Of a stretch of 64,000 bases of DNA, positions 19,493 to 29,777 are shown one piece after another. A program made the translations under genes and the position numbers. The DNA is from Pseudanabaena sp. (GTDB lineage: Bacteria; Cyanobacteriota; Cyanobacteriia; Pseudanabaenales; Pseudanabaenaceae). Position 1 is the first letter of the stretch; each line of letters begins with the position of its first letter. Location: assembly GCA_003249035.1 (NCBI GenBank), contig QBMK01000005.1, positions 76,308 to 140,307 on the forward strand, given 5' to 3'. The notes under the pieces were generated by a model. It was not told where the DNA came from. It searched no databases and worked only from the letters and a program-made list of their open reading frames with translations.

Positions 19493-19858
19493 TTGACTAC
19501 AATTGACTTGTTTAAAAATGCCCAAGACTTTGAGATCGTCCCTGCTGGGCAAGCGATCTTTGAAAAGGGCGGGGTCGCAGATCATATGTATGTGATCGTT
19601 GAAGGAGAAGTAGAAATTTTGATAGATGGGAAGATATTTGAAACTACTTCTACTGGTGGTATTGTTGGCGAAATGGCTCTTATTGACTCCAGTCCTAGAC
19701 GTGCTACAGCGATTGCTAAAACTGAATGTAAGCTAGTACCCGTCGATCAAAAGCGGTTTAACTTTTTGGTACAACAAACCCCATATTTTGCAATTAACGT
19801 GATGAAAATCATGGTTGAAAGAATTAGAAAATTAGATGCCATTGTTATATCGCATTAA
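19493..19858 (+). CDS. single-domain cyclic nucleotide-binding protein
   Basis: TTG start; AIFEKGGVADHMYVIVEGEVEILIDGK...GEMALIDSSPRRATAIAKTEC; no HTH. Confidence 0.85.
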   Translation: MTTIDLFKNAQDFEIVPAGQAIFEKGGVADHMYVIVEGEVEILIDGKIFETTSTGGIVGEMALIDSSPRRATAIAKTECKLVPVDQKRFNFLVQQTPYFAINVMKIMVERIRKLDAIVISH

Positions 19859-19893
19859 TATCTTTAGCCAAAGCGATTTGTAGTTAGTCAAAA

Positions 19894-19942
19894 CCCAAAA
19901 GATAAAGATGCGGCGCTTCGCACCGCATCTTTATCTTTTGGG
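19894..19942. repeat. long palindrome
   Basis: CCCAAAAGATAAAGATGCGG...CCGCATCTTTATCTTTTGGG. Confidence 0.9.
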
Positions 19943-19973
19943 CTAGCTGTAGCTAGATAGAGTTAAGTCATAA

Positions 19974-20024
19974 AACCCCACAGTAGAGTTGCAGCGCGAA
20001 GCACTGCAACTCTACTGTGGGGTT
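19974..20024. repeat. long palindrome
   Basis: AACCCCACAGTAGAGTTGCAG...CTGCAACTCTACTGTGGGGTT. Confidence 0.9.
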
Positions 20025-20152
20025 GCCGCAATAGCCGATACCTTAAAGTAAATTTTGTCAAATTTTTTGATGAACACCTAACATTTGAGAAATGGGACAG
20101 CGCGAAACTGTAAGATTGTTGCGAAAGCTTTACTTAAACATCAAAGGAATAG

Positions 20153-21442
<1,290 letters not shown>

Positions 21443-21472
21443 CTATAGCTAGCTGTCCCCAAGTAAGGACAT

Positions 21473-21527
21473 AAAATCCAAGAATTGATTAGTGGCGCGG
21501 AGTGCCGCTAATCAATTCTTGGATTTT
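21473..21527. repeat. long palindrome downstream of eno
   Basis: AAAATCCAAGAATTGATTAGTGGC...GCCGCTAATCAATTCTTGGATTTT. Confidence 0.9.
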
Positions 21528-21565
21528 GATTTTTCCTAAGACAAATGAATATGACTTCTATCAAA

Positions 21566-21602
21566 ACAACAAAAGCCTCGCTGTGCGAGGCTTTTGTTGT
21601 TT
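21566..21602. terminator. probable bidirectional terminator hairpin between convergent eno and DUF3288 genes
   Basis: AACAACAAAAGCCTCGctgtgCGAGGCTTTTGTTGTT flanked by A/T tracts. Confidence 0.75.
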
Positions 21603-21611
21603 TAGTTTGTT

Positions 21612-21899
21612 TTATGCCCAGTCGTCCTGACCTTCATCCTTAGCCATATAAACTTTACCGAACGCATGGATCGCTCTAGTTTTAGTAAATAATGCTTCTT
21701 CGGTTAACTGCCAATTATTGAGAACCTTAAGCAGATCGGCTTGAATATCTCTCGCCCCGACAAATCCTTTATAACGCACGATTAAACGTGCTAGCTCTGC
21801 ATGATCTCGGTTACTTGGCGAAGACTGCGACAATAATTCATTTACGATTTGTCGATCTTTGGTGTACTGAGGATGTCTTTGATCTTTTGCTTCTGCCAT
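21612..21899 (-). CDS. DUF3288 family protein
   Basis: MAEAKDQRHPQYTKDRQIVNELL...; internal ATG preferred to 21944. Confidence 0.75.
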   Translation of the reverse strand: MAEAKDQRHPQYTKDRQIVNELLSQSSPSNRDHAELARLIVRYKGFVGARDIQADLLKVLNNWQLTEEALFTKTRAIHAFGKVYMAKDEGQDDWA

Positions 21900-21930
21900 A
21901 AGAACTACAGTGCTTTGAACTGAGATAAAT

Positions 21931-21985
21931 AGCTCCAAATTCATAGGGAATATTTCTGTGCAATATTCTCTATGAATTTGGAGCT
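21931..21985. repeat. 24-bp-arm hairpin with one G:T (G.U in RNA) position
   Basis: AGCTCCAAATTCATAGGGAATATT-tctgtgc-AATATTCTCTATGAATTTGGAGCT. Confidence 0.88.
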
Positions 21986-22002
21986 TAAGGTTCGCTTAGA
22001 AA

Positions 22003-23202
22003 CTACTGTCTCAAAATCACTACTTCGTTACCAGTTACAGGGGTACGCGCAATCAAATTATTCTCAGCATCCGCAACAAATAGTTTCTTGAAATTGAGCG
22101 ACTGCGATCGGGTTTGTAAATCTGTCACCAATTGAGTCTGTTGACTTGGCTCTAACTTATACCAGTCATCATTAAGTGCCACAATCAAACGTCCACGCTT
22201 AAAGTTGGTCTGTACTGAACCAAGTAGAGATTCGCCATATTGGTTCGCTACTTCGGAAACTTGGATTTGGATCTTTGCAATCTCAATTTGTTCAGCATTT
22301 AGAGGCGAGTCACCACGCTCTGGTTTCACCAAATCTTTATTAACAGCTGGCGGCTGTTTTTTCGCATTGTTGCTAACTGGCTTACTAATTGGCGTTGATG
22401 TTGCTGCAACTTTTTTAACATTTTGGCTATGGGCGTGGGATGGCTTCAAAATGATCAGCAGGGAAAACAAAGTGACCAAAGCGACGGTACCAGCCCGTTT
22501 ATCTAGAATCCGCTTAACTTCATCGGAGAGGGGAACCTGAACTGCAATCCCACTGATTGATCGCCAAATTGGAGCAGTAGCGGTTACAGTCTTTTTCCAA
22601 GAATCATTTTCTTGGAGCTTTTCCCAAGAGTTTACCAATGAAGGAGTTGCTGCCGCCTTAGTCGAAGCTTTTTGCCAAACATTTGTCGCGATCGGATCCA
22701 GCTTGTCTACAGACATTTGTAAAAACGACAAAATTTTCGGTGTAACTTGCTCCTTGACAAATTTCCAAGCAATGCCGAATTCTTGCTTAACTTGCGCCAC
22801 TAATGGAGAGTCAGCTTCAGTTGACGCATTAAGCAATCCCGCTGCCTCGCCCGTTGCATCCAAAGTACTTTCTTGACCTGCAAGGCTTTGTTGAAGTTTT
22901 GTTAAGGCAACAATTAAAGCTGAGATCGCCTTAGCTGAGAATACCTTCCCGATATTTAAAGCTTTATTTAGGGTAGGGTTACTAGATAGATTATTCGTAC
23001 TTGAGGTAGCAGATGTCTCTTCACCTTCTGTTGCCACCAAATCAGACTTGGTGAGCTTTGTTTGCAGGTTACGCAGGGCAGGTAGCAAACTTTTAATAAG
23101 TTTGAGTAATAGCGCTTGCAACTGCGGCTGTACTTTTGTCCAAGTTTGCCTAACTTGCTTAGAAACGCCTTCAATTACTTCTTTAGTTTTGTTTTCTGTC
23201 AT
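22003..23202 (-). CDS. conserved hypothetical protein with one hydrophobic segment
   Basis: 399-aa ORF; helical N-terminus, hydrophobic AGTVALVTLFSLLIILKP, structured C-terminal domain. Confidence 0.75.
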   Translation of the reverse strand: MTENKTKEVIEGVSKQVRQTWTKVQPQLQALLLKLIKSLLPALRNLQTKLTKSDLVATEGEETSATSSTNNLSSNPTLNKALNIGKVFSAKAISALIVALTKLQQSLAGQESTLDATGEAAGLLNASTEADSPLVAQVKQEFGIAWKFVKEQVTPKILSFLQMSVDKLDPIATNVWQKASTKAAATPSLVNSWEKLQENDSWKKTVTATAPIWRSISGIAVQVPLSDEVKRILDKRAGTVALVTLFSLLIILKPSHAHSQNVKKVAATSTPISKPVSNNAKKQPPAVNKDLVKPERGDSPLNAEQIEIAKIQIQVSEVANQYGESLLGSVQTNFKRGRLIVALNDDWYKLEPSQQTQLVTDLQTRSQSLNFKKLFVADAENNLIARTPVTGNEVVILRQ

Positions 23203-23385
23203 AACTGCCTCCTGTCACAATTCACACGGTTGCCATGAAAAGTATCACAAATTATGCAGTGAGATTAACATATCTTGAGCCATTTCTTAGGATTATACAA
23301 ATTCTCAAGATGGCGTTGCCATTTTACAAATTCCAAATCCTTGCTGGAATTAGTTTTCATAAATTTAGCCATTCATTTAGGGATA

Positions 23386-23438
23386 AAACTCAAAAGATGA
23401 GAGATGGTAATTTACTCCACCCCCCATCTTTTGAGTTT
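23386..23438. repeat. inverted repeat, 14-bp arms
   Basis: AAACTCAAAAGATG...CATCTTTTGAGTTT. Confidence 0.8.
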
Positions 23439-23629
23439 GTGAAGAGATCGCCAAAAAAATGAAGTCAGCGTGTAAGTCTTTACTTTACTATAGCCATCTC
23501 TTACATTGCTATAGAATCTACATTTGTTATAGATACATAGTTGCTATAGTTAGTTAGTAGGCTTTATTACTTAGGCTTTACTCTCTCGTCGATTATCGTT
23601 TTTATTAATACAAATATTACTTAAATATC

Positions 23630-24808
23630 ATGCGTATTCTCGCTCTAGCTTGGGAATTTCCACCACGCATCATTGGAGGAATTTCTCGTCATGTAGCTGA
23701 GCTATATCCTGAAATTGTTAAGCGCGGACATGAGGTGCATTTAATCACCGTAGCAGTCGATTGTGGGTCATCAGAAGAAACCGTTGATGGCATTCATGTC
23801 TATCGAATTTCCGTTGGGGTCAATAATGACTTTTTCCCATGGGTTGTGCAAATGAATGTAAGTATGCTGAACTTTGCGAGAGAGTTCTTGGCAAATAATT
23901 CTATAGATTTGATCCATGCCCACGATTGGTTAGTCGAAGAATCTGCGATCGCGCTTACTAACGAATTTAGGATTCCACTAGTTACTACGATCCATGCCAC
24001 TGAATATGGTCGGTGCAATGGGATTCACAACGATACTCAAAGGTATATCCATAACAAAGAAATCCTCTTAACTCAAGCATCTCAGCGTGTGATTGTTTGC
24101 TCCGAATATATGCGAGGTGAATTGCTTCGGGCTCTGGATTGTCCTGCAGAGAAAACTGATGTGGTCTATAACGGTCTGAGCGTTGATCGTTGGCATAATA
24201 TTACCGCAGAGCACCATGACGATCTTGAAGCTCTTAAGACTCAATATGCGAAACCAGAAGAATCAATCATTTATTATGTTGGGCGTATAACTTATGAAAA
24301 AGGCATTTATATTTTGCTGAATGCTATGCCTAAATTAATCGCTGCTATGAACGATCAAGTTCGTCTAGTGATTATTGGTACTGGCGATGCTTACTCGATC
24401 TTGCTCCAGCGCCAAGCTTGGGATCTAGGGATATATCACAAGGTTTTATTTACAGGCTTTATGGCAGACGCTGATTTCTGGAGATTTCAGAAGATAGCTA
24501 ATTGTGCAGTTTTCCCCAGCTTATACGAACCATTTGGGATCGTTGCTCTTGAGAGTTTTGCTGCAAAAATCCCGCTAGTAGTTTCCGATACGGGTGGATT
24601 ACCAGAAGTTGTTCGTCATAAGGTTACGGGTATAGTAACTCGCGTTAATGACGCTGATTCTCTAGCTGATGGCATAATCGAGATTCTTCATAATCCTGAG
24701 TATGCAAAAACCTTAGTTGAAAATGCTCAGTCCGAACTAAGGGAGCGATTTGCTTGGGACAAACTCGCTGAGCAAACTGAAGCAGTTTTTTTGAAGGTCA
24801 AAAATTAA
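23630..24808 (+). CDS. glycosyltransferase family 4 (GT-B) protein
   Basis: WEFPPRIIGGISRHVAELYPEI, YVGRITYEKGIYILLNAMP, FPSLYEPFGIVALESFAAKIPLVVSDTGGLPEVV. Confidence 0.93.
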   Translation: MRILALAWEFPPRIIGGISRHVAELYPEIVKRGHEVHLITVAVDCGSSEETVDGIHVYRISVGVNNDFFPWVVQMNVSMLNFAREFLANNSIDLIHAHDWLVEESAIALTNEFRIPLVTTIHATEYGRCNGIHNDTQRYIHNKEILLTQASQRVIVCSEYMRGELLRALDCPAEKTDVVYNGLSVDRWHNITAEHHDDLEALKTQYAKPEESIIYYVGRITYEKGIYILLNAMPKLIAAMNDQVRLVIIGTGDAYSILLQRQAWDLGIYHKVLFTGFMADADFWRFQKIANCAVFPSLYEPFGIVALESFAAKIPLVVSDTGGLPEVVRHKVTGIVTRVNDADSLADGIIEILHNPEYAKTLVENAQSELRERFAWDKLAEQTEAVFLKVKN

Positions 24809-24825
24809 AAGTTTGGCATTAGCGG

Positions 24826-25026
24826 CTAGACAGCAGGGGCAATGACCAACGAATTCATTAATGAGGTCTTAATTTGTGGAGAATTGCGTAATCCTGATGG
24901 GGAAGGAAGAAAAGACAGCGCTACGGTTAACAGTGCGATCGCGACCATACTTCCGATGAAGAATTTTGCAAACCATAATTCATTAACATCGAAATTATGG
25001 TTAGGATTGAGATTTGGGGAAGACAT
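24826..25026 (-). CDS. small hypothetical membrane protein
   Basis: 66 aa with one TM (WFAKFFIGSMVAIALLTVALSFL); opposite-strand overlapping ORF 24842-25036 is less protein-like. Confidence 0.4.
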   Translation of the reverse strand: MSSPNLNPNHNFDVNELWFAKFFIGSMVAIALLTVALSFLPSPSGLRNSPQIKTSLMNSLVIAPAV

Positions 25027-25126
25027 AGTAATCTGAGTAATTTTAGTTAAAGAATGTTAGAGGCTGGTATTCAAGGGTTGCCTGAATCCTTACTGAGATA
25101 TATGTAATTACAGAATTACAGACGAT

Positions 25127-25774
25127 CTAATTCATAAAAGGAGTTCCCCAAAAGCTCCAGTTCTCTTTATTAAATGGCGATCGCCATTTTTCAATTAAGC
25201 TTCGTTCAAGTTGTTGACGTGGACGTGGGGAGGCAGGTGCATCCCACCAGAAGGTCATGACAACTTGAGTCTGGAGGTTGTGGGTATTATGCAAATCACG
25301 ATAATTAAGAAGATATCTTTTGCAATCATGAACTCCTTTCCATCGTTTATGAGATCTGCATGTCTCTCCAATATAGAGTAGCACGGGTGATTGCACCTCA
25401 CTAGTGAGATCGATTACAAAGTATATGCAAGCATCGTCACAATCCCTACTGGGTAAGCGATAGAACTCTGCAGCTTGAATTGGCAATAAGAAGGGATTAA
25501 TCGCATGGGGATCGCAGTGACTAGATGGCAAGTCAAATAGAGAAGTCTGAACAGTGGGGATCATTGTGGTGATGGAACTCTGATACTTTGCGATCGCCTG
25601 TTTCCATACCTGTAATGACTGACTTCCCATTTCATAACTCGCTCCACTATCATTGAGTCGCGAATTTCGCTGTATGCCTTCACCAAAGAGCGATCCCTGT
25701 TCATAACTGAAGGAATTTGCAGAATGAGAGGCATGAGTATTTTTACTATCGTAGGGAGTGGGGCGATCGCTCAT
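25127..25774 (-). CDS. GIY-YIG nuclease-like family protein
   Basis: CIYFVIDLTSEVQSPVLLYIGETCRSHKRWKGVHDCKRYLLNY and trailing ERSLIEKWRSPFNKENW. Confidence 0.65.
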   Translation of the reverse strand: MSDRPTPYDSKNTHASHSANSFSYEQGSLFGEGIQRNSRLNDSGASYEMGSQSLQVWKQAIAKYQSSITTMIPTVQTSLFDLPSSHCDPHAINPFLLPIQAAEFYRLPSRDCDDACIYFVIDLTSEVQSPVLLYIGETCRSHKRWKGVHDCKRYLLNYRDLHNTHNLQTQVVMTFWWDAPASPRPRQQLERSLIEKWRSPFNKENWSFWGTPFMN

Positions 25775-25837
25775 GATGATTGCTATAATTTTTTTTACCG
25801 GCGCTGAACACCGTCTAAAAAATTATAGTCAGATATT

Positions 25838-26893
25838 TTGCCAGAAGCTCTACCATCTCAAATTATCAAAGGGCAACCTCTGACAGCACTCGCCCCGATG
25901 CAGGACGTAACCGATCTTGCCTTCATGCAAATGTTAGGCGAATATGGCTGTCCTGATTATTATGTGACAGAATACTTTCGAGTCTATGCTAATTCTAATA
26001 TCGATAAAAAGATTCTTAGGTCAATCACTCTGAATACAACAGGTAGACCTGTATTTGCTCAATTAATTGGCGAAAGTATTCCCGATATGTTCCGAATTGC
26101 TCAGCAGCTAACGAAATACCCAATCGCAGGAATCGATCTCAACCTCGGCTGTCCTGCGCCACGAGTTTATCGTAAAAATGTTGGTGGAGGGTTATTGCGT
26201 GAACCTGAAACCATTGAGCGGATTTTTGAGGCTTTGCGATCGCAAATTTCGGGACTCTTCACAGTGAAAATGCGCGTAGGGTTTGACTCGATTGATAATT
26301 TTGAAAAGCTATTGCAATTAATCAATCACTATCAAATTGATATGCTGAGTTTGCATGGTCGCACAGTCAAAGAGTTATATCGCGGTGAAGTGCATTACGA
26401 TCTAATTCGTCAGGCGGTGCAGTCTGTGAATTGTCCTGTCCTAGCGAATGGCAATATTACTTCCTATCTCAAGGCTGAACAGGTTTTACAAGAGACAGGT
26501 GCGGCAGGAGTGATGATTGGGAGATCGGCGATTCGCAATCCTTGGATTTTTCAACAAATTCGCGATCGCTTTGCAGGTACCCCAGTCCAAGTAACTACCC
26601 TTGCTGATGTGTATAGATATATTCAGCATCTATTTGAAATTACTTACCGAGATGATCTCAAAGAGAAATCCCACGTTAATTGTCTGAAAAAGTTTTTAAA
26701 CTTTATTGGCACTGGCATTGATCCTGAAGGGCAGTTTCTAGCAGGAATGAGATTAGTGCAGTCAAAGCAAGAGCTTTTTGAGCTGTGCGATCGCCATTTA
26801 CTCACTGAACCTGAACGTCATTTTGCGATCGAGCCATACGAAAATCTTATAGCACGCCCAAGTTGTGAATCTAGTTGTGAATCCAATGAATAA
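25838..26893 (+). CDS. dus: tRNA-dihydrouridine synthase
   Basis: TTG start; LAPMQDVTDLAF, IDLNLGCPAPRVYRKNVGGGLL, LHGRTVKELY, ANGNITS, GVMIGRSAIRNPWIF. Confidence 0.95.
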   Translation: MPEALPSQIIKGQPLTALAPMQDVTDLAFMQMLGEYGCPDYYVTEYFRVYANSNIDKKILRSITLNTTGRPVFAQLIGESIPDMFRIAQQLTKYPIAGIDLNLGCPAPRVYRKNVGGGLLREPETIERIFEALRSQISGLFTVKMRVGFDSIDNFEKLLQLINHYQIDMLSLHGRTVKELYRGEVHYDLIRQAVQSVNCPVLANGNITSYLKAEQVLQETGAAGVMIGRSAIRNPWIFQQIRDRFAGTPVQVTTLADVYRYIQHLFEITYRDDLKEKSHVNCLKKFLNFIGTGIDPEGQFLAGMRLVQSKQELFELCDRHLLTEPERHFAIEPYENLIARPSCESSCESNE

Positions 26894-28070
26894 AAAAATG
26901 CCTTCACCGAAAAACTTTTGGAAGTTACTAATTGGAATTTGCTTAGTATTTTTAGCAACCTTTTGCATTGATTATTCGCCAGCAAGTGCAAGCGATCGTA
27001 CATTCTTAAATGTATCGCTAGATTTTATTAATGAGTATAAATTACCAAAGCAGAAGTTTGAGAATACTCCCGTTGGTGGTTTGTCGTGCCTGGCTTACGA
27101 TCGCATTGATGATATTTTTTACGCAGTTTCTGACGATCGTAGTGAGTTTGCTCCCGCCAGATTTTATGCTCTCAAGCTGAAGTTCAGTCCTCAAAAAGAA
27201 CAACCGAATCTTGAGAATGTAGAAGTAATTGGTATGGACTTTCTCAAAGACAAAACTGGAAATACTTATCCTAATGGCGAAGTCGATCCAGAAGGAATTG
27301 CCCTAACAGGCGATCGTACAGTTCTGATTTCTAGTGAAGGCGTAACTAGCAATGGTATTGCCCCCTTTATTGATGAATTCGATTTAGTCTCAGGCAAATG
27401 GCTTAGAAGTCTGCCGATTCCTCCTCGCTACTTCCGATCACCTGAAAAGAATGATGACGCAAGAACAGAACCTAAAACGCAGGAGCCACAGGGAGTGAAA
27501 GAAAGCCTTGGTTTTGAAGCTCTCACAGTGATTCGTGATTCCATCGGAGATCCCTATCGTGTCTTTGCAATTATAGAAAATGCCCTTGCTCAAGATACTC
27601 AACCTGATACGCAACAGCCATCTGAAAGTCGATTTTTGCATTACTTAGTTGGCAACATTGCGCCACTAATTGTTGCCGAACATCTCTATCCTGTCGAAGC
27701 GATGACTCCACCTGTTAACCAAATCGGGGTTAATAAACTTGTAGCGATCGATCGCGGCGGACATTTTCTCACCCTTGAACGCTCAAATGGCACGGCAGGA
27801 TTTAATGCAAAAATTTGGCAAATTGCTACGGGAAGCGCTACCGATACCTCATCCATCAAAAGTTTTAGAGTTAGTCCTAACGTGAGGGCAATTCGCAAAA
27901 AGCTAGTTTTAGACTTGTCAACCCTTGGGATTAAGTTAGATAACTTAGAAGGAATGGCGATCGGTCCCCGTTTAGCTGATGGTTCGCAAAGCTTGATTTT
28001 AGTGAGTGATGATAACTTTAGCGAAAATCAATTTACCCAATTCCTATTGTTTCGGCTTAGTCGGAATTAG
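26886..28070 (+). CDS. esterase-like activity of phytase family protein (secreted)
   Basis: Signal-peptide-like N-terminus; GGLSCLAYDRIDDIFYAVSDDRSEFAPARFYAL, PEGIALTGDRTVLISSEG, NLEGMAIGPRLADGSQSLILVSDDNF. Confidence 0.85.
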   Translation: MNKKMPSPKNFWKLLIGICLVFLATFCIDYSPASASDRTFLNVSLDFINEYKLPKQKFENTPVGGLSCLAYDRIDDIFYAVSDDRSEFAPARFYALKLKFSPQKEQPNLENVEVIGMDFLKDKTGNTYPNGEVDPEGIALTGDRTVLISSEGVTSNGIAPFIDEFDLVSGKWLRSLPIPPRYFRSPEKNDDARTEPKTQEPQGVKESLGFEALTVIRDSIGDPYRVFAIIENALAQDTQPDTQQPSESRFLHYLVGNIAPLIVAEHLYPVEAMTPPVNQIGVNKLVAIDRGGHFLTLERSNGTAGFNAKIWQIATGSATDTSSIKSFRVSPNVRAIRKKLVLDLSTLGIKLDNLEGMAIGPRLADGSQSLILVSDDNFSENQFTQFLLFRLSRN

Positions 28071-28107
28071 GCACACATAGGCTCAAAGCAATTGATACTC
28101 CCTTCAC

Positions 28108-28154
28108 AGTGAATTTAGTGTTGCGCAGCTCCGGTGCGCAACACTAAATTCACT
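28108..28154. repeat. long palindrome downstream of phytase-like gene
   Basis: AGTGAATTTAGTGTTGCGCA...TGCGCAACACTAAATTCACT. Confidence 0.88.
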
Positions 28155-28226
28155 TTAATAATGCCTATTTTTTTGCTAGGAAGGGATTAAGTAAAGGAAA
28201 AACTAAAAACTACAATTCAGTTAGAT

Positions 28227-28326
28227 TAAGTAGATGGGCATAATTAATTACAAACCAAAACCCGTAAAGTTTCGCCCCTTCGGGGCGAAACTTTACGGGT
28301 TTTGGTAATTATTTTTCACAAGTACT
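28227..28326. repeat. Family B structured element, copy B2
   Basis: TAAGTAGATGGGCATAATTAATTAC...CAAAACCCGTAAAGTTTCGCCCCttcGGGGCGAAACTTTACGGGTTTTG...CACAAGTACT. Confidence 0.88.
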
Positions 28327-29030
28327 CAAACGCTCATCTGCGTGACCGCAATCTTCCCAGAGAAGCAAACATCAACATCAGTATTAGGAGAACGATCTCG
28401 AAGATTATAACGACCTGCATAGGTGACGCGATCGCCATCGGATTTAAACTCTAGAGGTAAGGGCTGACTCGACTTTTCGCAAAACACAATTTCGGGGATG
28501 CTATCAAGGTCGGCAATTTCTAAATGCGGTAAATTCACATTCCAATAGGATTGAGGCGGCAGCTTGATTTCTAAAATTTGCTTAATTACCACAGCAGTTG
28601 CTCGTGCCGCCCAATCCCAATCAAAGGGTATGCGTCGATCTTGATAATGGGAAATGGCGATCGCAGGAATATTATGAAAAGCTGCCTCGCGGACTGCCGC
28701 CACTGTCCCTGACATATAGACATCCACGCCCATGTTGCCACCATGATTTATGCCAGATAGGACTAATTGCACATCACTATATAAATGCGCGATCGCTACA
28801 CGCACACAATCAGCAGGCGAACCAGCGATCGCATAGATATGCTCACCAAGATCGTCACGCTTATGAATTGAGATCGGGGTATCAGTTGTTACTTGATGTC
28901 CGCATCCCGAATATTGACGCGATGGGGCTGCGATCGCACCCTTAGTCCCAAATACTAGTTCAGTAGATTTTTGCAACGACCAAATGCCCTCTGCATCAAT
29001 GCCATCGTCATTGGTCAAAATAATTGTCAT
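28326..29030 (-). CDS. surE: 5'/3'-nucleotidase SurE
   Basis: ILTNDDGIDAEGIWSL, APSRQYSGCGHQVT, GSPADCVRVAI, LSGINHGGNMGVDVYMSGTVAAVREA. Confidence 0.96.
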   Translation of the reverse strand: MTIILTNDDGIDAEGIWSLQKSTELVFGTKGAIAAPSRQYSGCGHQVTTDTPISIHKRDDLGEHIYAIAGSPADCVRVAIAHLYSDVQLVLSGINHGGNMGVDVYMSGTVAAVREAAFHNIPAIAISHYQDRRIPFDWDWAARATAVVIKQILEIKLPPQSYWNVNLPHLEIADLDSIPEIVFCEKSSQPLPLEFKSDGDRVTYAGRYNLRDRSPNTDVDVCFSGKIAVTQMSV

Positions 29031-29047
29031 GAATTTTTGAATGATAA

Positions 29048-29076
29048 AAGAAGCGCACCCTTTGGGTGCGCTTCTT
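29048..29076. terminator. terminator hairpin between ndhO and surE
   Basis: AAGAAGCGCACCCtttGGGTGCGCTTCTT. Confidence 0.7.
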
Positions 29077-29081
29077 ACAAA

Positions 29082-29300
29082 TTAAGCAGCATGTTCTTCT
29101 AATTGATCTTTATGAAGCCAAATTACAGGTGTTGGCACTTTACCAAATTTAATTTGGACATAATCACCACGAAACTCCAACACTTCGCCCCAAGTTTCAA
29201 AAAGATAAGACGACCAACGGGTATCATTTGCCATAGCCTCAGGGCTATTTTCTAGTTTTTCGCGAATAGCGCGAACGAGTGTGCCTTTCTTCAGTGCCAT
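29082..29300 (-). CDS. ndhO: NAD(P)H-quinone oxidoreductase subunit O
   Basis: [59 protein letters not shown]. Confidence 0.93.
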   Translation of the reverse strand: MALKKGTLVRAIREKLENSPEAMANDTRWSSYLFETWGEVLEFRGDYVQIKFGKVPTPVIWLHKDQLEEHAA

Positions 29301-29443
29301 AGATTTAATGCAACAAATTATTAAGAATTTAAAACAGTTAATAGGTATTGTATCTCAGAAACCCCAGACGTGATTGCTAGTAAGCCACGCCTCTTAATAA
29401 TACTTTTTTGTTAGGATATCCCCATGAATTAGGTATAACTGTC

Positions 29444-29692
29444 ATGTGCATCTGCATCAACTGCACCTACGTCGATCGCTGCATCACCTATCATGCTGTT
29501 GAAGCGCAACATTTGCAACCTCATTTAACCGAGTATCCCGACTTTGAGGCGGATTCACCAACGATTAATGTCAATATTAAAACAGACTCTGATGAAATTC
29601 AAATGGAATGGGATGTTGTAGGTTGTGAGAGCTTTGTCAAAGAAATGGGGAAATGGATAAAATTACGCCCTGGTGAACTTGTTCCCACTTGA
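29444..29692 (+). CDS. ycf34: Ycf34 family protein
   Basis: MCICINCTYVDRCITYHAVE...CESFVKEMGKW; internal ATG preferred to 29408. Confidence 0.9.
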   Translation: MCICINCTYVDRCITYHAVEAQHLQPHLTEYPDFEADSPTINVNIKTDSDEIQMEWDVVGCESFVKEMGKWIKLRPGELVPT

Positions 29693-29713
29693 AAAATTTT
29701 AGGGTTACTAGCT

Positions 29714-29777
29714 TTTCATAATCGTTTCATTTTTTGCTTTTATATGCTATATTTTAAAAAATGAAACGATTATGAAA
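29714..29777. promoter_or_regulatory. 22-bp perfect inverted repeat spanning the start region of a metal ABC transporter operon
   Basis: TTTCATAATCGTTTCATTTTTT ... 20 nt ... AAAAAATGAAACGATTATGAAA; right arm contains the predicted ATG at 29772. Confidence 0.7.

Noticed and set aside
24842-25036. 64-aa plus ORF opposite the small TM protein
   Set aside because: Lower protein-likeness; at most one of the pair is real.
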